Source: an uncultured Collinsella sp. (lineage in GTDB: Bacteria > Actinomycetota > Coriobacteriia > Coriobacteriales > Coriobacteriaceae). Taken from it: 13,981 nucleotides of DNA. Shown in pieces: positions 5,424 through 11,811 of this stretch. The notes under the pieces were generated by a model that was not told the origin of the DNA, did not search any database, and saw only the letters and a program-made list of their open reading frames with translations. How positions within the stretch are numbered: the first letter of the stretch is position 1; every line of letters begins with the position of its first letter. The translations under genes were made by a program, and so were the position numbers. The stretch spans positions 1 to 13,981 of the forward strand of contig USHF01000018.1 in the NCBI GenBank assembly GCA_900554465.1, written 5' to 3'.

Positions 5424-6530
5424 ATGCTGCGTATAGCGACCATCGGCACATCCATGATTACCGACGACTTTATCCAGGTCGTCAACGCCAACGACCAAGC
5501 CGCGTTTGTGGGCACGCTCTCGCGCGACGCAGATCGCGGCACCGCCTTCACCGCTAAGCACGGCGGCGAGCGTAACTTCACCGCACTTGACGAGCTTGCG
5601 TCCGCTGCCGACGTCGACGCCGTCTATATCGGCAGCCCCAACGCACTTCACTACGAGCAGGCCCTTGCCTGCATCGCCGGTGGCAAGCACGTCATCGTCG
5701 AGAAGCCCTTCTGCGCCACCGAGGCGCAGGCGCTGGAAGTCTTCCGCGCTGCCGAGGCAGCAGGTGTCGTGGCCCTCGAGGCCATGCGCCCGCTCCATGA
5801 CCCCGCTTTCCACGCCATCGAGGACGCCCTGGGCGAGATTGCGCCCATTCGTCGTGCCTCATTGCGCTTTGGCAAGTATTCCTCGCGCTACAACGAGATT
5901 CTCGCGGGACGCTCCACCAATATCTTCGACTGCAATATGGCATCGGGTTCCCTCATGGACATTGGCGTCTACACCGTCGAGCCCATGGTCGAGATTTTCG
6001 GCATGCCCTCCGGCCTTACGAGCATGGCTACTCTGCTCGACCCCACCACGCGACAGCTCACGCACGGCCCCATCGACGGCTGCGGTTCTATCCTCGCCAG
6101 CTACGGCGGTGGCCGCATCTCCGTCGAGCTCGCGCACTCCAAAATTACGAATGACCTGCTGCCCTCGCAGATCGAAGGCGAGCGTGGCACTATCCAGATC
6201 GACCATCTGTCCACGCCCCGCAACGTCCGCATCGACTATCGCGGCGATGTCGTACGCGGCTCGGCGACCGAGGCACCGCGCGAACAGGGCGACAACGGCC
6301 GCGTGCTCGACCTGCCCAAATCGAGCAACACCATGGAATACGAACTCACAGACTTTATCACCGCCATCGGCGGCATCGATAACGTTAAGGAAGAGATTTG
6401 GGAGACCCCGGCGGGACGCCATGAGCTCGGCCACTACCGCGATGTCACGCTCGTCTCGCTGCGCATCATGGATGCCGTGCGTCAGCAGGCCGGCATTACC
6501 TTCCCCGCCGATTCAGTCAAGCAGGCATAG
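5424..6530 (+). CDS. Gfo/Idh/MocA-family NAD(P)-dependent oxidoreductase
   Basis: This 368-residue oxidoreductase has an N-terminal Rossmann domain (LRIATIGTSMITDDF, a looser form of the usual GxGxxG loop) and YIGSPNALHYEQALACIAGGKHVIVEKPF with the family's EKP motif at residues 93-95. The C-terminal alpha/beta domain contains SGSLMDIGVYTVE (Asp179, Tyr183). Members oxidise or reduce sugars, inositols, dihydrodiols or biliverdin, and the substrate cannot be read from this sequence. ATG at 5424 follows GAGGGGGA with a short gap. A GCTACACT sequence at 5383-5390 may be its -10 element. The stop codon lies two bases before the acylphosphatase start, so the two are likely cotranscribed and translationally coupled. 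No sugar transporter or kinase nearby hints at the pathway. Confidence 0.9.
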   Translation: MLRIATIGTSMITDDFIQVVNANDQAAFVGTLSRDADRGTAFTAKHGGERNFTALDELASAADVDAVYIGSPNALHYEQALACIAGGKHVIVEKPFCATEAQALEVFRAAEAAGVVALEAMRPLHDPAFHAIEDALGEIAPIRRASLRFGKYSSRYNEILAGRSTNIFDCNMASGSLMDIGVYTVEPMVEIFGMPSGLTSMATLLDPTTRQLTHGPIDGCGSILASYGGGRISVELAHSKITNDLLPSQIEGERGTIQIDHLSTPRNVRIDYRGDVVRGSATEAPREQGDNGRVLDLPKSSNTMEYELTDFITAIGGIDNVKEEIWETPAGRHELGHYRDVTLVSLRIMDAVRQQAGITFPADSVKQA

Positions 6531-6532
6531 CG

Positions 6533-6943
6533 ATGGGCCTCTTCGATACGTTCTTCTCCAGCGTCACCGGCGGCAGTCGAGAGCCTCAAAAACCATCAAA
6601 CATCGAGCTCGAGCTGCGCCGCAGGCTTACTGTGCTCGCAAGCGACGAGGCCACTCAAGACACTCCCCTGCGCTACTTCCTGCACTGGACGGGGCAAGTC
6701 CAAGGCGTTGGTTTTCGCTTTACCAACACCAACCTCGCGCAGGCACGCGCACTCACCGGCTGGGTGCGTAACATGGAAGACGGCTCAGTCGAGATGGAGA
6801 TACAGGGAGCTCCGGCAAACATCCTATCTCATCTCGAGGCGCTTCATGCCTTCTACGAGCGCATGGGAACGCGTTTTCGCCTCGTAGACGCCCAGGTCCG
6901 AGCCCCACTTGCCAATGAAGACGGCTTCAGTCCTCATTATTAG
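6533..6943 (+). CDS. Acylphosphatase with N-terminal extension
   Basis: The 136-residue protein has an acylphosphatase domain from about residue 47. RYFLHWTGQVQGVGFRFTN carries the anion-binding Arg62, and GWVRNMEDGSVEMEIQG carries the catalytic Asn80. Acylphosphatases hydrolyse carboxyl-phosphate bonds such as those of acetyl or carbamoyl phosphate. Family members are about 90-100 residues, so the first 45 residues (MGLFDTFFSSVTGGSREPQ, then a helix-like ELELRRRLTVLASDEA) are extra. They may help partner binding or localisation. The ATG at 6533 starts two bases after the oxidoreductase stop and has only a weak AGG upstream, which points to translational coupling. The in-frame extension reads as real coding sequence, although a later start cannot be fully excluded. 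Confidence 0.88.
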   Translation: MGLFDTFFSSVTGGSREPQKPSNIELELRRRLTVLASDEATQDTPLRYFLHWTGQVQGVGFRFTNTNLAQARALTGWVRNMEDGSVEMEIQGAPANILSHLEALHAFYERMGTRFRLVDAQVRAPLANEDGFSPHY

Positions 6944-6968
6944 TATTGTGTGCTAAATAAGGTATCAT
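6937..6968 (+). promoter_or_regulatory. Promoter region of the PerR-like gene with an imperfect inverted repeat
   Basis: A likely -10 TATCAT (6963-6968) lies 17 bases after a weak -35 TTAGTA (6940-6945). Overlapping the -35, TTATTAG (6937-6943) and CTAAATAA (6953-6960) form an AT-rich imperfect inverted repeat. Such an element is unusual in this GC-rich sequence and could be an autoregulatory Fur/PerR-type site. It does not match the Bacillus PerR box closely. Confidence 0.4.
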
Positions 6969-7004
6969 TTACCTACGACCGTTAATAGAAAAGAGGCGAG
7001 GCGC

Positions 7005-7385
7005 ATGGCGGTGCAAAGAAGGAATACCAGGCAGCGAAAGCTGGTTCTTGACGCCGTGCGCCAAAGCTATAACCATCCCACCGCCGATGAGATCTACAAC
7101 GTCGTGCGCGCGCAGGATGACAAAATCAGCCGCGGTACGGTCTACCGCAACCTCAATCTCTTGGCCGACGCCGGCGAGATCCTCTCCATCAAGACGCCGG
7201 ACGGCAGCCGCTTCGATCGCACGATCGAGCCGCATGCACATATCATCTGCACCTCGTGCAGCCGCGTCATCGATGTGCCGCTCCCCTTCGACGCCCAGCT
7301 CGACGCAAAGGCGTCCGAGCAAATCGGCTGGAACGTCACGTCGCACTACACCATCTTCGAGGGCCTCTGCCCCAACTGTAGGTAG
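7005..7385 (+). CDS. Fur-family metalloregulator, PerR-like
   Basis: This 126-residue Fur-superfamily repressor has a winged helix at about 1-70 (HPTADEIYNVVRAQDDKISRGTVYRNLNLLADAGEI) and a dimerisation/metal domain at 71-126. The structural zinc site is complete: C82 and C85 in CTSC, C122 and C125 in CPNC. All five ligands of the PerR sensing site have counterparts: His24, Asp71 (SRFD), His77 and His79 (HAH) and Asp90 (RVID). Asp at the last position favours a PerR-type peroxide sensor over a true Fur, which normally has Glu there. It would be inactivated by Fe-catalysed oxidation of the His residues, in keeping with an anaerobe's oxidative-stress control. ATG at 7005 follows AGAGGCGAGG. It stands 61 bases after the acylphosphatase with its own promoter and converges with the HAD gene. 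PerR is inferred from residues, not shown. Confidence 0.87.
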   Translation: MAVQRRNTRQRKLVLDAVRQSYNHPTADEIYNVVRAQDDKISRGTVYRNLNLLADAGEILSIKTPDGSRFDRTIEPHAHIICTSCSRVIDVPLPFDAQLDAKASEQIGWNVTSHYTIFEGLCPNCR

Positions 7386-7399
7386 ATTTTGGGACATGC

Positions 7400-8197
7400 C
7401 TACTCAGCAAGTAGACGACGCAGCTCTTCTTCGACCGTGCGCACGTAGCGGACACGGTCATTGACACCGCGCATGCTGGGATTGCAGCTCTCCATCAGAT
7501 AGGGATGGCCCACCACGTTGAGCATGTCGCGATCGTTTTCGTTATCGCCAAACGCCATCATTTCGTTAGGTGAGATCCCCAGTGCGCGACCATAATCGGC
7601 AAGCGCGGACCCCTTGCCTGAATCAAAGCCGATAAAGTCGGTCCATTCGGTTCCCGACGTCATCACATCGACCCGGTCGCTAAAGCGACGCGCAAAATAC
7701 TCCAACGCCGCCGGCTGCTCTGTCTCGGGCGTTTGAAACGCAATCTTAATGACATCCTCGTCAATGTCCTCGGGACGGTCGACCACCGTCACATCGCAGT
7801 GGACCTCGTAATGCAAATGGTCGATGAATGCATCGTTACCGCTTATGGTGTAGAGGTGCCCCTCGCAGGAAAGGGTTACGTCGGCATGGGGGTAGGCGAC
7901 CACGGCATTCGCGATATCCATAGCAAGGCTACGTTCCATGGAACGTTTGACAACGGCGCGCCCCTCGCTCATCACCAGGGCTCCGTTTTCGCATACATAG
8001 GCGAGCTCATCGGCCACCGGGGCAAACAGATAGCGCAAGCTCGCATATTGACGGCCGCTCGCCGGCATAAACACAATACCGCGACGATGCAGCTCATTAA
8101 TGAGCTCAAAGGCCTCGGGACGCGGCTCGCGCTCCCCCGGATGCAGCAACGTGCCATCCAAATCGCAGGCGATCAGCTTGATTCCCTCAAGACCCAT
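7400..8197 (-). CDS. Cof-type HAD-superfamily phosphatase
   Basis: This 265-residue haloacid-dehalogenase hydrolase is of the Cof/YbjI sugar-phosphatase type (C2 cap). Motif I is ACDLDGTLL (nucleophile Asp12, acid Asp14). Motif II is PASGR (Ser47). Motif III is Lys195 in DSGKGSAL. Motif IV is FGDNENDRDM (Asp218, Asp222). Such enzymes dephosphorylate sugar phosphates, FMN or PLP, and the substrate depends on the cap and cannot be predicted here. ATG at 8197 is chosen because GGGGGAAG precedes it and the protein then begins close to motif I. A 25-codon upstream extension in frame would run through a 16-bp hairpin and is unlikely. The gene follows the UreE-like gene on the same strand with an 83-base gap and converges with the PerR-like gene, with no obvious terminator between the two stops. 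Confidence 0.9.
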   Translation of the reverse strand: MGLEGIKLIACDLDGTLLHPGEREPRPEAFELINELHRRGIVFMPASGRQYASLRYLFAPVADELAYVCENGALVMSEGRAVVKRSMERSLAMDIANAVVAYPHADVTLSCEGHLYTISGNDAFIDHLHYEVHCDVTVVDRPEDIDEDVIKIAFQTPETEQPAALEYFARRFSDRVDVMTSGTEWTDFIGFDSGKGSALADYGRALGISPNEMMAFGDNENDRDMLNVVGHPYLMESCNPSMRGVNDRVRYVRTVEEELRRLLAE

Positions 8198-8225
8198 ATG
8201 CTTCCCCCAAAGCCTCTCATCAACA

Positions 8226-8268
8226 GCAAGACGGACTTTGAATGGCAATCCCTCAAAGCCCGTCTTGC
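8226..8268 (-). promoter_or_regulatory. 16-bp hairpin between the UreE-like and HAD genes
   Basis: The arms at 8226-8241 and 8253-8268 form a 16-bp stem with an 11-base loop. The only non-Watson-Crick position is G-U on minus-strand RNA but A-C on plus-strand RNA, so the structure belongs to the minus transcript. It follows the UreE-like stop by 12 bases. The T tract after it is poor, so it may be a partial terminator or an RNA-stability element. Confidence 0.5.
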
Positions 8269-8280
8269 GCATACGCGCGC

Positions 8281-8859
8281 TTAGCCGCGCGTCTTTTTTA
8301 CGATCGTAAAGTCTGAAGCCATGCTCACAACAACATCCGCCGCGCTCGATGCAAAGCGTCGACTGGCATCGAGCTCGCGTGCGACCACCGAGAGCCGAAC
8401 GCCCCCAATGCCCCGGAGCATACGACCCAAAACCGGTTGCACCGGCGTATACATGCGCACGGTATGCTCGTCCGAGTCACCCCGGAAGAGCGGCGCATGC
8501 ATGTTGCCGATCTCCCAGCACGCATGTGCGAGCACAATCGGATCCATGCGGTCGACTTCGACCAAATAGACCTCGGCGCTGCGCAGGCGTACGACAACCG
8601 CTACGGGCACCGTGCCCGTGCGGTCGACAGCGAGCACGTCACCGTCGGCAAGACGCTCGCCATCAGTGGCATCCAGCCGGGCATTCACCGTGCGCCCCAG
8701 CTCCGTCACGCCCACAAACAGGCGCGCATCAGCCTGGTCCCAATCGAGTAGCAGCTCGTCAACCTCAAAGACGCCACCCAGCTCCCGACGAAGCAGGAGT
8801 TCATAGGACGGGTCGTTGAGATTTCCCAAGCGCTCCGTAGCTACCAGGTCCACGGACAT
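8281..8859 (-). CDS. UreE-like metallochaperone, orphan
   Basis: This 192-residue protein resembles the urease accessory nickel chaperone UreE. Residues about 58-103 match the UreE N-terminal domain pattern (ARLDATDGERLADGDVLAVD, then a beta-rich stretch to VYLVEV). Residues about 106-165 match the metal-binding domain: AHACWEIGNMHAPLF aligns with the family core (F/Y)xxGNRH, keeping the metal-binding His121, and VRMYTPVQPVLGRMLRGIGGV follows as in UreE. Known UreE proteins are about 150 residues; this one has roughly 55 extra residues in front and no His-rich tail. ATG at 8859 is preferred over the TTG one codon before. The sequence runs TAG-TTG-ATG out of the SlyD-like gene, so the two are translationally coupled. 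No ureABC, ureF, ureG or ureD is present here. A role in nickel or other metal delivery is inferred. Confidence 0.68.
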   Translation of the reverse strand: MSVDLVATERLGNLNDPSYELLLRRELGGVFEVDELLLDWDQADARLFVGVTELGRTVNARLDATDGERLADGDVLAVDRTGTVPVAVVVRLRSAEVYLVEVDRMDPIVLAHACWEIGNMHAPLFRGDSDEHTVRMYTPVQPVLGRMLRGIGGVRLSVVARELDASRRFASSAADVVVSMASDFTIVKKTRG

Positions 8860-8862
8860 CAA

Positions 8863-9291
8863 CTAGTCCTCGACCTCAACGAGCTCGATATCAAAGTTGA
8901 GATCCTTGCCGGCAAGCTCGTGGTTGGCATCGAGCGTCACGGCCTCGGACGTCACATCGATGACCACGGCGGGGACAGGCATGCCGCTCGGCGTGGACAG
9001 GAAGAGCTTCATGCCCTTCTCGATCTGCTCGATGTTGGGAACCTGCTCGGCCGGGAAGGTCAGGACCATCTCGGGGTTGTGCTCGCCGTAGGCATCGGCA
9101 GCAGGAATGTGCACGGACTTCTTCTCGCCCACCTGCATATCGATAACGGCGGCGTCGAAGCCCTTGATCATCTGACCGGCACCGCAGGTGAACTCCAGCG
9201 GCTCACCGCGATCGTAGGAGCTATCGAACTGCGTGCCGTCATCGAGCGTGCCACGATAATGGGTCTTGACCTTCTTGCCCTGGTTGGACAT
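8863..9291 (-). CDS. SlyD-like FKBP-type peptidyl-prolyl isomerase
   Basis: This 142-residue cytoplasmic FKBP isomerase and chaperone has the SlyD layout. The FKBP half (KVKTHYRGTLDDGTQFDSSYDRGEPLEF, GAGQMIKGFDAAVIDMQVGEK) is interrupted by the insert-in-flap chaperone domain at about residues 68-118 (AYGEHNPEMVLTFPAEQVP onward). It closes with the signature LDANHELAGKDLNFDIELVEV. SlyD proteins speed prolyl isomerisation and in several bacteria deliver nickel to hydrogenase maturation. The His/Cys-rich metal-binding tail of E. coli SlyD is absent here, since the protein ends at VEVED. ATG at 9291 follows GGAGG with a 5-base gap. It is the first gene of a pair with the UreE-like gene, three bases apart, which hints at metal handling. 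It is divergent from the M19 dipeptidase gene. Confidence 0.93.
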   Translation of the reverse strand: MSNQGKKVKTHYRGTLDDGTQFDSSYDRGEPLEFTCGAGQMIKGFDAAVIDMQVGEKKSVHIPAADAYGEHNPEMVLTFPAEQVPNIEQIEKGMKLFLSTPSGMPVPAVVIDVTSEAVTLDANHELAGKDLNFDIELVEVED

Positions 9292-9411
9292 GGTAACCTC
9301 CGTGATAAGGGCGGCGCACAACGCGGGCCGCCGTGAACATATGGCGCTAACTATACCCTAGTCATACAATTCAAAGACAGTTTGCAAAGAAACGCTGCAA
9401 CCGGAGGAACC
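9292..9411. promoter_or_regulatory. Divergent promoter region, slyD-like / M19 dipeptidase
   Basis: This 120-bp gap should hold both promoters. On the plus strand TACAAT (9365-9370) is a likely -10 for the dipeptidase. On the minus strand TATAGT (complement of 9351-9356 or so) is a likely -10 for the isomerase. Neither has a convincing -35. The dipeptidase ribosome site GGAGG is at 9403-9407. Confidence 0.4.
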
Positions 9412-10425
9412 ATGGCATATCCCGTATTTGACCTACACTGCGACACCGCCGACCGTATCGGCTGGGCCACACTCGATCTTGACCTGCGCTTTACCGCCGG
9501 CACCGACGGTTATTTCCCCGGCGACGAAACGCATCCGCAGGATTTCGACCTTATCGAGGGCAACGCCTGCGCCATCTCGCTCGCAAAGATCGGCAACACG
9601 CCGTGGGCGCAGTGCTTCGCTACGTTTGTCCCCGACGAGATTCCCACCGCCCACGCCGCGCGCTTCCAGGCGCAGATCATGGCGCATATGAGCGGCCAGG
9701 CAATGCTCAACCACGACCGCATGGTCAACGTGCGCAGCGCCGCTGATATTCGCCCTGCGCTCAAAGACGGCAAGGTCGCCTGCATCCACACCATCGAAAA
9801 CGCCACGTTCTTTGCCGAGGACCCCGCGCTGATCGAGGTGCTCAAGAGCTTGGGCGTGCTTATGTCGTCACTCAGCTGGAACGCGCAGGGACCGCTCGCG
9901 AGCGGCCACGACACCCACGCCGGCCTCACCGCCGCCGGCATCGAGGCACTTACGCAGATGGAGCACGCCGGCATGGTACTCGACGTCTCCCACCTCAACG
10001 ATGAGTGCTTTGACGAGGTTGTCGCCCACGCCACGCGCCCCTTCGTCGCCAGCCACTCCAACTCCCGTGCGGTTTGCGGCGTCAAGCGCAACCTCACCGA
10101 CGACCAGTTCCGCACCATTCGCGACATGGGCGGCATCGTCGGCCTCAACTACTGCAGCGAGTTCCTATCCAACGATGCGACCGACAAGACCACCGCAGAC
10201 GTCACCTTCGACCAGCTAGCGGCACATATCGAGCACTGGCTCGACCTGGGCGGCGAAGATGTCATCGCACTCGGCGGCGACTGGGACGGCGCCAAGGTGC
10301 CCGCTTTCCTCTCCGATGCCAGCAAGATGCCCGAATTCCAGAACATGCTCTCCAAGCACTTTGGCAAGACCGTGATGCAGAAGCTCTGCAGCGATAACGC
10401 CCTTGCCTTCTTCGAGCGTTATTAA
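9412..10425 (+). CDS. Membrane dipeptidase family (peptidase M19)
   Basis: This 337-residue zinc dipeptidase of the renal-dipeptidase (M19) family hydrolyses dipeptides and tolerates D-amino acids at the C-terminal position. The binuclear zinc site is complete: His9 and Asp11 in DLHCDT, bridging Glu129 in HTIENATFF, His194 in LDVSHLND and His215 in VASHSNSR. Asp290 in ALGGDWDG matches the conserved substrate/catalytic Asp. There is no signal peptide, so the enzyme should be cytoplasmic, like many bacterial homologues that help use dietary or wall-derived peptides. ATG at 9412 has a clear GGAGG (9403-9407) and gives MAYPVFDLHCDT, the usual family start. It is followed by a GC-rich hairpin (10442-10477) and then the metallopeptidase gene on the same strand. 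The length is typical. Confidence 0.94.
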   Translation: MAYPVFDLHCDTADRIGWATLDLDLRFTAGTDGYFPGDETHPQDFDLIEGNACAISLAKIGNTPWAQCFATFVPDEIPTAHAARFQAQIMAHMSGQAMLNHDRMVNVRSAADIRPALKDGKVACIHTIENATFFAEDPALIEVLKSLGVLMSSLSWNAQGPLASGHDTHAGLTAAGIEALTQMEHAGMVLDVSHLNDECFDEVVAHATRPFVASHSNSRAVCGVKRNLTDDQFRTIRDMGGIVGLNYCSEFLSNDATDKTTADVTFDQLAAHIEHWLDLGGEDVIALGGDWDGAKVPAFLSDASKMPEFQNMLSKHFGKTVMQKLCSDNALAFFERY

Positions 10426-10441
10426 TTTCACATCCCTTGAG

Positions 10442-10477
10442 CGGGCCGGCATACCGAACGGTCGAAATGCCGGCCCG
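10442..10477 (+). terminator. GC-rich hairpin between the M19 and YgjP-type genes
   Basis: A perfect 11-bp stem (10442-10452/10467-10477) has a 14-base loop containing a small ACCG/CGGT pairing. It starts 16 bases after the dipeptidase stop. There is no T tract on either strand, so it is at best a weak or Rho-assisted terminator, or a stabiliser of the upstream mRNA. Confidence 0.4.
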
Positions 10478-10499
10478 TCCCCAATCTGAAGGACCGCTT

Positions 10500-11276
10500 T
10501 TGACGCAGCAGTTTACGATTTTCCTACCCCGACCGGATGGGATGCCCATCCCCGTCGTCGTTACCAAAAAGCGCGTCAAGAACTTCAACCTACGCGTCAC
10601 ATCGAGCGGTGAGGTCCACGCCAGCGCACCGCTCGGCGCCAGCCGCGAGCGTATCGAAGCGTTTGTGAAGCGCAACAGCGCCTGGATTATCAGCCGACTT
10701 GCCCAGCGCGAGCAACGTCAGACGACGGCACAGGAGCCGCTCAGCCCCTCGTCCATCATTGCGCTTTGGGGCAAGCCCATCACGGTACAGGACGCACTCG
10801 ATCACAACTTTGTATCACCCGCACCGCGACCCCAGCAGGCCACCTTCGCAAGTTTTATGGGTGCCGACAAGTCGAACGAACGCCCACAGGCCAAGCGGCT
10901 CGCAATCCTCGACGGTCTAACGTCCGACGAGCTCCAAGCCCACATCGACCAGCTCTATACGTCCGAGGTCACATCGGCGCTGCGCGATATTTTGCACGCG
11001 TACGAAATCGCAATGGGCGTCTCCGTTTCCCGCGTTTCCGTACGCAGCATGAAAACGCGTTGGGGCTCGTGCACGCCCAAATCCGGCGCCATTCGCATCG
11101 CACGAGAACTTGCCGGCTACCCCGTCGAATGCCTCGACATGGTTGTCGCCCACGAGCTCGTCCACTTGCTCGAGCCAAGCCACAATCAGCGGTTTCACGC
11201 CCTGCTCGACACGTACTGCCCCAACAATAGAGCTCTGTCGCAGCGACTCAAAAAACCGCCCGCCAACGAGCTTTAG
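10500..11276 (+). CDS. YgjP-type zinc metallopeptidase (M48/SprT-like fold)
   Basis: This 258-residue protein has the YgjP-like (DUF45) metallopeptidase domain. The N-terminal part holds TKKRVKNFNLRVTSSGEVHASAPLG and FVKRNSAWIISRL, both typical of the family. The C-terminal part holds VRSMKTRWGSCTPKSGAIRIA, then the zinc site HELVHLLEPSHNQRFH: His218, Glu219 and His222, with a further His downstream (His228/His233) as the likely third ligand. The native substrate of the family is not settled. The start is probably TTG at 10500, because GAAGGA sits six bases before it and the protein then begins MTQQFTIFLP. A longer frame from TTG 10437 would be translated through an 11-bp hairpin and has no ribosome site. 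The middle region (residues 100-130) is longer than in short homologues. It converges with folB six bases apart. Confidence 0.85.
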   Translation: MTQQFTIFLPRPDGMPIPVVVTKKRVKNFNLRVTSSGEVHASAPLGASRERIEAFVKRNSAWIISRLAQREQRQTTAQEPLSPSSIIALWGKPITVQDALDHNFVSPAPRPQQATFASFMGADKSNERPQAKRLAILDGLTSDELQAHIDQLYTSEVTSALRDILHAYEIAMGVSVSRVSVRSMKTRWGSCTPKSGAIRIARELAGYPVECLDMVVAHELVHLLEPSHNQRFHALLDTYCPNNRALSQRLKKPPANEL

Positions 11277-11282
11277 CGTCAG

Positions 11283-11768
11283 CTAGCGCACGCGCTCGAT
11301 CTCGACGCCACAGCTTGCCAGGGGAAGACCGACGGGCGCCCAAGGCTTATCGAGCTTAACACGCACGCCAAGCAGCAAGGGATAACGACGTAGCAGCATC
11401 TGGGCCACACCCTCGGCTGCAGCCTCGATGAGCTTAAACGTATGCTCGCGCAGATAGCCATCGACATCGTGGCACACCGAGCCGTAATCAATAGAGGCAT
11501 CCAGGTTATCGTGCTCCCCCGCCGCGCGCAGGTCGGCATAGAGCACCAAGGACACGACAAACTTCTGCCCCAGGGCGTTTTCCTCGGGATACACGCCGTG
11601 GTTGGCAAAGACCTCGAGACCATCGATAGTAATGCGGTCGGCATGGCGCAGGTCGTCATAGCTCACATGGGGCACCGCCGTTGCGGCGGAAATCTCGCCC
11701 CTGCCACGACGGGCAAGCTCGGCACCCTCGGTCTTGGTTGCATTCTCGGACAGCTTTTTGTTAGTCAT
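11283..11768 (-). CDS. folB: Dihydroneopterin aldolase
   Basis: This 161-residue enzyme of folate synthesis splits 7,8-dihydroneopterin into 6-hydroxymethyl-7,8-dihydropterin and glycolaldehyde. The FolB fold starts at about residue 43: ADRITIDGLEVFANHGVYPEE contains the pterin-anchoring Glu, SIDYGSV the conserved Tyr95, and VRVKLDKPWAPV the catalytic Lys141. The core matches the usual 120 residues. The first 42 residues (MTNKKLSENATKTEGAELAR and on) are an unusual polar extension, yet the ATG at 11768 has a good AAGGAG and no later ATG occurs before the domain. It is the last gene of folE-HD-folB, 43 bases after the HD gene, and ends six bases from the converging metallopeptidase gene. folP and folK are not in view and must lie elsewhere. 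Confidence 0.92.
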   Translation of the reverse strand: MTNKKLSENATKTEGAELARRGRGEISAATAVPHVSYDDLRHADRITIDGLEVFANHGVYPEENALGQKFVVSLVLYADLRAAGEHDNLDASIDYGSVCHDVDGYLREHTFKLIEAAAEGVAQMLLRRYPLLLGVRVKLDKPWAPVGLPLASCGVEIERVR

Positions 11769-11811
11769 CGCGATCGTCTCCTTCGTTCAGAACCCCGACC
11801 GCGCATACCGA

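Noticed and set aside
8273..8299. Plus-strand hairpin ACGCGCG/CGCGCGT followed by CTTTTTT, looking like a terminator
   Set aside because: No plus-strand gene ends nearby, and the T run is the Lys-Lys codons at the end of the minus-strand UreE-like gene. Probably coincidence.
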